Assembly: GCA_028705545.1 (NCBI GenBank)
Contig: JAQWDG010000027.1
Coordinates: forward strand, 1,325 to 13,766
From: Methanoregula sp.
Lineage (GTDB): Archaea; Halobacteriota; Methanomicrobia; Methanomicrobiales; Methanospirillaceae
Length of the DNA stretch: 12,442 nt
Direction of reading: 5' to 3'
In this document: piece by piece, positions 6,541-12,307 of the stretch
Layout of the letters: every line of letters begins with the position of its first letter
Position numbering within the stretch: position 1 is the first letter of the stretch
The notes under the pieces: generated by a model
The model's input: the letters and a program-made list of their open reading frames with translations, nothing else
Databases searched by the model: none
Told to the model about the DNA's origin: nothing
Position numbers and translations under genes: made by a program

Positions 6541-6849
6541 ATGAGATCTCAGTTCGAGATCGAACGGATGATTGAGGGACGGCTCAAAGCCTACCTCAAC
6601 CGGGATAAGACCGGTCTCCGCCGCGAGATACTCAGGTTCGTCCTGCGTATCAGGCAGGTGACGATCCCCGATATCATGGAGGGACTGAAAAACCAGTTTT
6701 CGGTCTCGTTCCATACTATCGCGTCGATGGTCGGTATTATCGCGTCCCGCATCGGCATCCTTCGGGTAAGCCGCAGTGTGGGGGGTATCACCACGTACGA
6801 GTTAAAAGAAAAGTACTCGTCGATGGTGGGCCGGCTGGTCGGGGCGTAA
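6541..6849 (+). CDS. DUF2551-type protein, putative winged-helix DNA-binding protein
   Basis: A 102-aa basic protein resembling the DUF2551 family seen in methanogenic archaea, function unknown. The middle (about 26-80) reads as a helix-turn-helix or winged helix: RREILRFVLRI, then TIPDIMEGLKNQF, then a recognition-helix-like SVSFHTIASMVGIIASRIGILRV, and a wing-like segment ending ITTYELKEKY (83-92). No metal site, signal peptide or membrane helix is visible. The gene is monocistronic, with its own TATA box at 6509 and a T-run at 6881. It stands between secFD and the archease/RtcB genes, and nothing in its position names a target. The DUF number is from memory of the family; a DNA-binding role is inferred from the predicted fold. 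Confidence 0.75.
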   Translation: MRSQFEIERMIEGRLKAYLNRDKTGLRREILRFVLRIRQVTIPDIMEGLKNQFSVSFHTIASMVGIIASRIGILRVSRSVGGITTYELKEKYSSMVGRLVGA

Positions 6850-6880
6850 AGTCGTCCCGATCAAAAAAACACCATAACCG

Positions 6881-6889
6881 TTTTTTAAG
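6881..6889 (+). promoter_or_regulatory. TATA-like box of the CxxC protein-archease-rtcB operon, also DUF2551 terminator
   Basis: TTTTTTAAG centred near 6886 lies about 27 bases upstream of the ATG at 6915, so transcription should begin at or within a few bases of the start codon and the first gene would be leaderless. The six-T run also lies 31 bases past the DUF2551 stop and could end that transcript. Confidence 0.5.
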
Positions 6890-6914
6890 ATCCCCGGATA
6901 ATAGTACGGGCATA

Positions 6915-7223
6915 ATGCCCGGCCAGAGTTCCGATGCTTCCGGTACTTCCCGTACAGCCGGTGTCCCTGCGATTGCGGTTGCACCGGAAGTCAGAGACTA
7001 TATCGAAAAGAGGAACTGCGATTTCCGTATCTGCACGTCCTGCGGCGGCCCCGTCCTTCTCCCGGTCAGGATAAAGCCTCCCAAGAAAAGCGATGTCCTC
7101 ATCACGGCTGCCGGTCACACGATCTATATATCCATCCACCAGGTACGGTACCTCGATGAAATCCGGGCAGAGATGATCCCGTTTTACGAAGAGCCGGATG
7201 GTACATGCGCCGATGAGTTTTAA
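6915..7223 (+). CDS. Uncharacterised small CxxC protein upstream of archease
   Basis: A 102-aa protein I do not recognise. After a flexible Ser/Thr/Ala-rich N-terminus (1-24) comes a compact domain with C35, C40-T-S-C43 followed by GGPVLLP, then a basic IKPPKKSD loop (53-60), a strand pair (62-73) and a helix (IHQVRYLDEIRAEM, 74-87); another Cys is at 98. Cys 35, 40, 43 and 98 could bind one zinc, but the spacing is not a standard zinc ribbon. The stop overlaps the archease gene (11 bp with the ATG at 7213), so it is the first gene of the archease-RtcB operon and may act with them on RNA. The start has no ribosome-binding site and fits a leaderless transcript from the TATA-like box at 6881. 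Confidence 0.75.
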   Translation: MPGQSSDASGTSRTAGVPAIAVAPEVRDYIEKRNCDFRICTSCGGPVLLPVRIKPPKKSDVLITAAGHTIYISIHQVRYLDEIRAEMIPFYEEPDGTCADEF

Positions 7224-7620
7224 GGAGATTCCCCATACCGCAGACGTAAAGATCCGTGCCGAAGCACCCACTCCCGACGCCCTCTTTGGCGAGGCGTGTG
7301 CGGCGCTGATGCAGGTGATGTACGGGGACGACCGGCGCGGCGGAACGAAAAAGGAGTGCGACATTATCGGGGAGGATCAGGAATCGCTCCTCTGCGATTT
7401 CCTGTCCGAGGTTCTTTACCTGACAGAAGTCGACGGGCTTGTCTTCTCCCGTGCCGATGTAAAGCTCGACGGGCTGCATCTCCACGCAGTCCTCGACGGG
7501 GAGCCTTTCGACCCTGCCCGTCATAACAAGGGGACAGAGGTAAAGGGCATCTCCTATTCCGGCCTTAAAATCAGCCATGATGCCAAGGGATTTATGCTGG
7601 AGATCGTATTTGATGTATAA
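7213..7620 (+). CDS. Archease, RtcB RNA ligase activating protein
   Basis: A 135-aa protein of the archease family, which speeds guanylylation of RtcB and gives it multiple turnover in tRNA and RNA ligation. The N-terminal EIPHTADV (5-12) carries the conserved His8 and Asp11; the conserved C-terminal end is FMLEIVFDV with the acidic D134 near the terminus, which together form the metal site. The interior stretches VKGISYSGLKI (110-120) and AKGFMLEI are typical. The ATG at 7213 places HTAD at the usual distance from the N-terminus; an in-frame ATG at 7198 adds five residues and overlaps the upstream gene by 26 bp instead of 11. rtcB follows after nine bases, so the pair is co-transcribed. Confidence 0.93.
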   Translation: MSFKEIPHTADVKIRAEAPTPDALFGEACAALMQVMYGDDRRGGTKKECDIIGEDQESLLCDFLSEVLYLTEVDGLVFSRADVKLDGLHLHAVLDGEPFDPARHNKGTEVKGISYSGLKISHDAKGFMLEIVFDV

Positions 7621-7629
7621 CATGGGGGA

Positions 7630-9069
7630 GTGGCAGTGATCGACGGCGTTGTCAGGCTTAAAGGCGATGAATGGGAGATCCCGAAAGGGTTTGTGCCCGG
7701 TATGCGGGTGCCGGCCCGGTTCTTCCTTTCCGATACGCTTGCGGCGCTTCTCGAACCGGGTGCCGTCCAGCAGCTGGCAAATGTCGCCACCCTGCCCGGC
7801 ATTGTGCGGTCTGCGTACGGGATGCCGGATATCCACTGGGGCTACGGGTTTCCCATCGGGGGGGTTGCCGCGTTTACGCTCGATGAGGGGGTCGTCTCCC
7901 CGGGCGGCGTTGGTTTCGATATCAATTGTGGCGTGAGGCTTTTTACAACGCCGCTTACAAAAGCCGATATCAAAAAGCCCCGCGAGCTGGTCGAGTCCCT
8001 GTACAAGGCCGTGCCGACCGGGGTTGGGGCAAAGAGCACAAGGAAGATCTCTCCATCTGACCTGACAACGATGATGGAGAAGGGCGCCCGTTTTGCTGTC
8101 GAAGCGGGTTTTGGGGTTGAACGGGACATCGAGCGGTGCGAGGACCGGGGCTGCATGAAGCAGGCTGACATCCGTGCGGTCTCGGCAAAGGCCCGGGCCC
8201 GGGGGGTCCCGCAGGGCGGCACCCTCGGGTCGGGCAACCACTTCCTCGAAGTGCAGGAAGTAAGCGAGGTCTACGATGAGGAGGCGGCACGGGCATTCGG
8301 TCTTCACGTGGGGCAGGTCTGCTGCATGATCCACTGCGGTTCGCGGGGTCTCGGCCATCAGGTCTGCACGGACCATCTCAAAACTCTTGAGACTGCCACA
8401 AAGAAGTACCAGATCGCACTGCCCGACCGGCAGCTCGCCTGCGCCCCGCTCCAGTCCCCTGAGGGAAAGGCGTACTTCGGTGCCATGGCAGCCTCGGCCA
8501 ACTATGCCTGGGCGAACCGGCAGATGATCATGGACGCGGCGCGGCGCCAGTTCATGCGGATGTTTTCCCTTGCCTATGAGGATATGCCGCTCGTCTACGA
8601 TGTTACGCACAATGTCGCGAAGATTGAAGAATATACTGTGGACGGGCGCCGTGTTCCGCTCTGCGTTCACCGCAAGGGGGCAACGAGGTCGTTTGGGCCC
8701 GGCGCTCCCGACCTCCCGTCAGATCTTACCCGGATCGGCCAGCCGGTGATCATCCCCGGCAGCATGGGCACATCCTCGTATGTACTCAAGGGGACCGCTG
8801 CTGCCATGGAGCGCACCTTCGGGAGCACCTGCCATGGCTCCGGGAGGGTCATGAGCCGGTCGCAGGCAAAGAAGAAACAGACCGGTAAAGAGGTAGCCGA
8901 TCGCCTGCTTGAACAGGGGATCATCGTGCGTGCGCCCAACGAAGCTGCAATCGCCGACGAGGCCCCGGATGTGTACAAGCCCAGCAGCGAAGTCGTGGAA
9001 GTTGTGGCCCGCGCCGGCCTTTCCGCGCTTGTCGCCCGGCTTACCCCAATCGGGGTGATCAAGGGATGA
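7630..9069 (+). CDS. rtcB: tRNA-splicing ligase RtcB
   Basis: A 479-aa GTP- and Mn-dependent RNA ligase joining 2',3'-cyclic phosphate and 5'-OH ends after tRNA intron removal and in RNA repair. Active-site residues by comparison with Pyrococcus RtcB are D97 and C100 in GFDINCGVRL, H204 in GSGNHFLE, H236 in MIHCGSRGLGHQ, H327 in YDVTHNVAK and the guanylylated H402 in TCHGSGRVMSRSQAKK. PGSMGTSSYVL (376-386) and KGATRSFGPG (349-358) are also canonical. Length shows there is no intein, although some archaeal RtcB genes carry one. The first start is GTG at 7630; a second GTG at 7636 has better spacing (five bases) from GGGGGAG at 7624-7630. The stop overlaps the next gene as ATGA. Confidence 0.97.
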   Translation: MAVIDGVVRLKGDEWEIPKGFVPGMRVPARFFLSDTLAALLEPGAVQQLANVATLPGIVRSAYGMPDIHWGYGFPIGGVAAFTLDEGVVSPGGVGFDINCGVRLFTTPLTKADIKKPRELVESLYKAVPTGVGAKSTRKISPSDLTTMMEKGARFAVEAGFGVERDIERCEDRGCMKQADIRAVSAKARARGVPQGGTLGSGNHFLEVQEVSEVYDEEAARAFGLHVGQVCCMIHCGSRGLGHQVCTDHLKTLETATKKYQIALPDRQLACAPLQSPEGKAYFGAMAASANYAWANRQMIMDAARRQFMRMFSLAYEDMPLVYDVTHNVAKIEEYTVDGRRVPLCVHRKGATRSFGPGAPDLPSDLTRIGQPVIIPGSMGTSSYVLKGTAAAMERTFGSTCHGSGRVMSRSQAKKKQTGKEVADRLLEQGIIVRAPNEAAIADEAPDVYKPSSEVVEVVARAGLSALVARLTPIGVIKG

Positions 9070-9641
9070 GCTGCCGGGCGGGATTTGTCTGGGACACTGC
9101 CCAGCCGTTTATCCGGTTCATCGAGGACTGCGGCGTCTCGTGTGAGCTTGTCACCCCTTACATGCTTGCCGCCCCCTTCTACCGCGGCTCGTTTACCTGC
9201 CTTGTCATCCCCACCGGTTTTGGCAACCCGACGTACTCGCGGCTCCTTCCGGCACTCCGCGCCTCGGCGGACCGTATACGCCGGTATGTGGAAAACGGCG
9301 GCAACCTGCTCGTCTTCGGGGCGATGATTGACAAAGACGGCGTATACGACTGGCTGCCGTTCCCGATCACGTACCGGCATGAATTTTCCGAACGGAATAT
9401 CTCGTGCCGGGCCCCGGGGATGGCCGGCGATCTTCTCCACGATTACGATCCCTCCTGCATAGAATGCGATGGATCTTTTTTGGCCTGCGACGGCGAGGCT
9501 ACGGGTGTTGACGGCAAATCCGCGGTTGTCGTCGAAAAAAAGATCGGGGCCGGAACCGTGATCGTAACAACCGTCCACGAATACCCGTCCCGCGATTTTA
9601 TCAAAAAATTCTGTGGATCCGGCACACAAACCTTATTTTAA
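9066..9641 (+). CDS. Uncharacterised protein with glutamine-amidotransferase-like fold, coupled to rtcB
   Basis: A 191-aa cytoplasmic protein of unknown function. Its layout resembles class I glutamine amidotransferase/DJ-1-type alpha-beta folds: an N-terminal strand and helix (GFVWDTAQPFIRFIEDCG, 6-23), a second strand (CELVTPYML), the core strand with LVIPTGFGNPTY (46-57) where a nucleophile elbow or binding loop would sit, a helix ending RRYVENGGNLLVFGAM (72-87), and a late strand AGTVIVTTVHEYPS (162-175). No convincing Cys-His-Glu triad is seen: the GFG turn carries no Cys, so it may bind a ligand rather than act as an amidase. It starts at an ATGA overlap with rtcB, which implies coupled translation and a possible role in RNA ligation or repair. 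The fold call is my inference. Confidence 0.8.
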   Translation: MSCRAGFVWDTAQPFIRFIEDCGVSCELVTPYMLAAPFYRGSFTCLVIPTGFGNPTYSRLLPALRASADRIRRYVENGGNLLVFGAMIDKDGVYDWLPFPITYRHEFSERNISCRAPGMAGDLLHDYDPSCIECDGSFLACDGEATGVDGKSAVVVEKKIGAGTVIVTTVHEYPSRDFIKKFCGSGTQTLF

Positions 9642-9645
9642 AAGA
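9631..9645 (+). promoter_or_regulatory. Possible TATA-like element before the DUF2111 gene
   Basis: TTATTTTAAAAG overlaps the stop of the preceding gene. Centred near 9640 it would start transcription near 9665, which is tight against the ribosome-binding site at 9662-9668. It may be an internal promoter for DUF2111-birA or simply AT-rich spacer. Confidence 0.3.
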
Positions 9646-9675
9646 GAAATACCTCTTGTTAGTGAGGTTGTGTCG

Positions 9676-10098
9676 ATGCACCGCTATACTTTTTGTGAAA
9701 CGGCTGAAGCGGGGGATCTCGAGCCGGTAGTTCTTGCCATCCATGAGATCATCCACCGTCTCCCGGTGACCGCAAAGTCGCTCTGTAAGCCCGGTATCCG
9801 GATCGAGGACGGGCGGGTGATCGACCGGAACTATACCGGCCCGGTGCTCGAACAGGCAATCGCCACCAACAGCGTTATCAAGATTACGCCAAAGAATGGC
9901 GCCTACAAGGGCGTGCCGGTAACGGTTGCACCCATACGGGACAATGACGGGCGTGCCATCGGTGCTGTCGGGGTGGTCGACGTGACCGGTATCTTTGACC
10001 TTGCAACCCTCATGGAGCACCAGTCCGCCATCATCAGGCAGGTCTGCGGCAAAGACCCCTGCCCCCTGCCCGGGGAAGCGATTGAATCCAAGAGGTGA
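9676..10098 (+). CDS. DUF2111 family protein, GAF/PAS-like putative sensor
   Basis: A 140-aa protein resembling DUF2111, a family of methanogens with no known function. The core (about 12-113) reads like a small-ligand sensor domain: a helical start (LEPVVLAIHEIIHRLP), RIEDGRVIDRNYTGPVLEQAI (42-62), then alternating strands KITPKNGAYKGVPVTVAPI and IGAVGVVDVTGIFDLATL (95-112), the beta-sheet pattern of GAF or PAS folds. No output domain, signal peptide or membrane helix follows. The start chosen is ATG 9676, seven bases after GTGAGGT (9662-9668); an in-frame GTG at 9613 lies inside the upstream gene and has no such site. birA starts four bases after its stop, so the two are probably co-expressed; a link to biotin metabolism is only positional. 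Confidence 0.75.
   Translation: MHRYTFCETAEAGDLEPVVLAIHEIIHRLPVTAKSLCKPGIRIEDGRVIDRNYTGPVLEQAIATNSVIKITPKNGAYKGVPVTVAPIRDNDGRAIGAVGVVDVTGIFDLATLMEHQSAIIRQVCGKDPCPLPGEAIESKR
10092..10098 (+). promoter_or_regulatory. Ribosome-binding site deciding the birA start
   Basis: GAGGTGA overlaps the stop codon of the DUF2111 gene and lies four bases before the ATG at 10103. It rules out reading birA from further upstream, although the frame stays open to 9995. Confidence 0.75.
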
Positions 10099-10102
10099 TA
10101 CT

Positions 10103-11083
10103 ATGCCGGATTCTGCATTCAAGGTATTAGAGGTCCTCGAAAGGACGGACGAGCCGGTTTCGGGAGAGACCATCAGCAACGAACTGGGGATCACCCGGTC
10201 GGCGGTATGGAAGCATATCAACGAGCTTCGGATGATGGGGTACGATATCTCGTCGTCGCAGAAGGAGGGGTACCGCCTCACCCGGATGAGCAACAAGCTC
10301 CTCCCGTACGAGATCCACAAGAAACTCCATACGAAGTTCGTCGGCAAAAAAATGCGTTACCTGGAGAACACGCCCTCTACGATCTGGGCGGGAAAACAGC
10401 TCTGTGCAGAAGGCGATGTTGAGAAACTGCACGGAATGGTGATCATTGCAGAGGAACAGACCGGCGGCATCGGCAGGCTGGGGCGGGCGTGGGTTTCCCC
10501 GAGCGGCGGGATCTGGGTTACGATTGTCTTAAAACCCAACATTCCCATCGACCGGGTCTTCATGATCACGATGGCCGGTTCGGTGGCGGTTGCACGGGCG
10601 ATACGAAAGGAATTCGGGATTGGCGCGCTTATCAAGTGGCCTAACGATATCTTCATCGGGAACAAGAAGGTGGCCGGCCTTCTCCTCGAACTCTCCGCCG
10701 AGGCCGATACCGTCCACTATTGCCTCTTGGGCATGGGGATCGATGCAAACATCCAGATCAACCAGTTCTCCCCCGCGCTGCAGGATACGATCACCTCCCT
10801 CTCCGCTGAACTCGGCCATGAGGTCGACCGGGCCTCCTTCCTGGCACGGATTCTAAAGGAGTTCGAAAGCCATTACCTCCTCCTCGAAGGCGGGGAGTAC
10901 GATACCATCATCCGGGAGTGGAAGAGCCTCTCCTGCACGCTGGAGCACCGGGTGGATATCAGGACCCTCAGGAACAGTTTCTCTGGTGAAGCGGTTGATA
11001 TCGATGAGTACGGCGCGCTCCTTATCCGGAAAGACAACGGGAAGCTCGAACGCGTGATCGCCGGCGACTGTATCCACCGCTAG
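10103..11083 (+). CDS. birA: Bifunctional biotin-protein ligase and biotin operon repressor BirA
   Basis: A 326-aa protein that activates biotin to biotinyl-AMP and attaches it to a carrier lysine, in methanogens most likely pyruvate carboxylase subunit B. The N-terminal winged helix (about 5-60) includes SGETISNELGITRSAVWKHI with GYRLT at the wing, so it can also bind DNA. The ligase domain shows AEEQTGGIGRLGRAWVSP (116-133), a variant of the GRGRRGR biotin-adenylate loop keeping the central and last Arg but with Ile124 and Leu127 for two others; KWPNDI (178-183) and KKVAGLLLE (188-196) follow. TPSTIWA stands where bacterial enzymes have DSTN. The C-terminal SH3-like domain is about 278-326. 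A BirA-like palindrome lies between this gene and bioY, making it the probable regulator of the transporter. Confidence 0.94.
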   Translation: MPDSAFKVLEVLERTDEPVSGETISNELGITRSAVWKHINELRMMGYDISSSQKEGYRLTRMSNKLLPYEIHKKLHTKFVGKKMRYLENTPSTIWAGKQLCAEGDVEKLHGMVIIAEEQTGGIGRLGRAWVSPSGGIWVTIVLKPNIPIDRVFMITMAGSVAVARAIRKEFGIGALIKWPNDIFIGNKKVAGLLLELSAEADTVHYCLLGMGIDANIQINQFSPALQDTITSLSAELGHEVDRASFLARILKEFESHYLLLEGGEYDTIIREWKSLSCTLEHRVDIRTLRNSFSGEAVDIDEYGALLIRKDNGKLERVIAGDCIHR

Positions 11084-11091
11084 GACGGTAC

Positions 11092-11100
11092 TCTTTTATC
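11092..11100 (+). promoter_or_regulatory. TATA-like box of the bioY operon
   Basis: TCTTTTATC centred near 11096, with the expected transcription start about 26 bases on near 11122, only eight bases before the bioY ATG. The left arm of the inverted repeat (11098-11106) overlaps its downstream edge, so a protein bound there would block TBP or polymerase. Confidence 0.45.
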
Positions 11101-11131
11101 GTCAACTATCTAATTTTTAATGGTTGACGAT
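11098..11131. promoter_or_regulatory. Inverted repeat resembling a BirA operator upstream of bioY
   Basis: Perfect 9-bp arms ATCGTCAAC (11098-11106) and GTTGACGAT (11123-11131) are separated by 16 bases. The symmetry extends inward for three more positions with one mismatch, giving 11 of 12 matching positions around a 10-base AT-rich centre. Read as half-sites TCGTCAACT and GGTTGACGA with a 14-base spacer, the site follows the TTGTAAACC-N14/15-GGTTTACAA pattern of BirA operators, keeping T-GT-AAC. It spans the predicted promoter start region and the first bases of bioY and lies directly after birA. Binding by BirA is inferred. Confidence 0.7.
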
Positions 11132-11639
11132 GTTTGGCGACCTGCAGCGTTCGAGGAGTATTGCCTATACCGCTGTTTTTATCGGACTGATTACAATCGG
11201 CGGGTGGATCTCTGTCCCGTTCGTCCCGTCGCCGTTCACCCTCCAGACATTCTTTGTCCTTCTTGCAGGCGCGGTAATGAAACGACGGGCGGTCATTCCC
11301 GTGGCGCTCTATGTCCTGCTCGGCGCGGCGGGGCTGCCGGTCTTCCACAATGGCACGGCAGGGATTGGCGTCCTGCTTGGGCCGACCGGGGGGTACCTGG
11401 CCGGCTTTATCCTGGCGGCCCTGGCCGCCGGCCTCGCGTACGAATCGTCCCGCCCGGCCATCCGGATCGCGGGGCTTGTTACCGGCGCAGTCCTGATCCT
11501 TGCCTGCGGTGTTGTATGGCTGATCGTTTCGACCGGCATGGCCCCGTCAGCAGCGGTTGTGCTCGGGATGTTGATCTTCCTCCCCGGCGATCTGGTAAAA
11601 GCCGGTGCAGCGTACCTGGTCGCCCGGCACCTGCCATGA
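11130..11639 (+). CDS. bioY: BioY, substrate-binding membrane subunit of the biotin ECF transporter
   Basis: A 169-aa integral membrane protein that captures biotin. About six hydrophobic helices are visible, at roughly 11-30, 36-50, 55-70, 78-103, 110-135 and 141-165. The family motif LLGPTGGYLAGF (82-93) is intact, as are the FTLQTFFVLLAG segment (36-47) and the ALYVLLGAAGLPVF stretch (59-72) common to BioY. Length matches solitary S components. ATG 11130 is taken as the start; an in-frame TTG at 11124 would add two residues. Neither has a ribosome-binding site and the predicted transcript start is within ten bases, so near-leaderless translation is likely. The stop overlaps the downstream ATPase gene as ATGA, forming an operon under the probable BirA operator. 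Confidence 0.95.
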   Translation: MFGDLQRSRSIAYTAVFIGLITIGGWISVPFVPSPFTLQTFFVLLAGAVMKRRAVIPVALYVLLGAAGLPVFHNGTAGIGVLLGPTGGYLAGFILAALAAGLAYESSRPAIRIAGLVTGAVLILACGVVWLIVSTGMAPSAAVVLGMLIFLPGDLVKAGAAYLVARHLP

Positions 11640-12307
11640 TCGAATTTGAGAATGTCCGGTTCCGGGCATTGTCTGTCCCTTCCCTTGCCCTGCCCCCGGG
11701 TCTCACCACCATAATCGGCCCGAACGGTGCCGGGAAAAGCACGTTTCTCAAGCTCTGTGCTGGCATCGCAGAACCTGAGGAAGGCTCCATCATCGTAGAC
11801 GGACAAAGTCCACGGAAGACCGAAGTCGGGTACGTAAACGAGTTTCCGGACCGGAACCTCCTCTTTTCTACCGTGCACGACGAACTTGCCTCGCCCCTCC
11901 GGTTCCGTCACACGCCTTGTGTGGAGACTGAACGGGAGGTCCGGACCTGCGCGGAGCGGTGGGGGATTGCCGGCCTGCTCGAACGGGAGGTAAAGGATAT
12001 GAGCGGGGGGGAGAAGTGCCTCGTGGCTCTTGCCACTGCCTGCATTACCCGGCCCCGGGTGCTCGTGCTCGACGAGTACGATTCGCACCTCGATGCCGGC
12101 CGGTGCGCTGTGGCGGAACGTGTGCTCCGCTCCTCGGGCGCAGATTATATTGTCCGCTGCACCCAGCAGATGGAAACTGCGGCAAACAGCGACCGGCTCC
12201 TGTTCCTCGAAAAGGGCCGGGTGGTGCGCGGTGGGAAACCGTCAGCAGTCTTTGCCGATCTTACCGCTACGCCGTTTTACCCTCTCTCGTGGAGGTGTCG
12301 GCCGTGA
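11636..12307 (+). CDS. ECF-type ABC transporter ATPase with divergent Q-loop and switch positions
   Basis: A 223-aa cytoplasmic ATPase, presumably powering biotin uptake with BioY. Walker A is GPNGAGKST (28-36), the ABC signature MSGGEK (122-127), and Walker B VLVLDE (142-147) with the catalytic Glu147 present, followed by the D-loop SHLD. Two key positions differ from the family. The Q-loop, normally V-Q-x-P in ECF ATPases, reads VGYVNEFPDRN with Glu69 in place of Gln. The switch histidine, normally THDME, reads TQQME with Gln177. The signature also has Glu where LSGGQ is usual, and DEPT is DEYD. The frame is intact, so it is not a pseudogene. It overlaps bioY by ATGA and the next ATPase gene by GTGA, so the two ATPases probably form a heterodimer comparable to EcfA/EcfA' or BioM. 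Confidence 0.88.
   Translation: MIEFENVRFRALSVPSLALPPGLTTIIGPNGAGKSTFLKLCAGIAEPEEGSIIVDGQSPRKTEVGYVNEFPDRNLLFSTVHDELASPLRFRHTPCVETEREVRTCAERWGIAGLLEREVKDMSGGEKCLVALATACITRPRVLVLDEYDSHLDAGRCAVAERVLRSSGADYIVRCTQQMETAANSDRLLFLEKGRVVRGGKPSAVFADLTATPFYPLSWRCRP

Noticed and set aside
7102..8670. A 522-codon open frame antisense to archease and rtcB
   Set aside because: It runs opposite to two unmistakable genes, has a composition typical of antisense frames in GC-rich coding DNA, and shows no recognisable domain or ribosome-binding site.
7630..9069. Possible intein in RtcB
   Set aside because: Some archaeal RtcB genes carry inteins, but this one is 479 aa with all active-site blocks in uninterrupted order.
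8667..9629. A 320-codon minus-strand frame opposite the end of rtcB and the 191-aa gene
   Set aside because: Antisense shadow: the plus strand has conserved RtcB motifs and an ATGA-coupled gene there.
11309..12088. A 259-codon minus-strand frame opposite bioY and the ATPase
   Set aside because: The plus strand encodes clear BioY and ABC ATPase motifs; the minus frame has none.
11636..12307. ATPase gene as a pseudogene because of its altered motifs
   Set aside because: The frame is intact, Walker A, signature, Walker B and catalytic Glu are present, and both ends overlap neighbouring genes in operon fashion.
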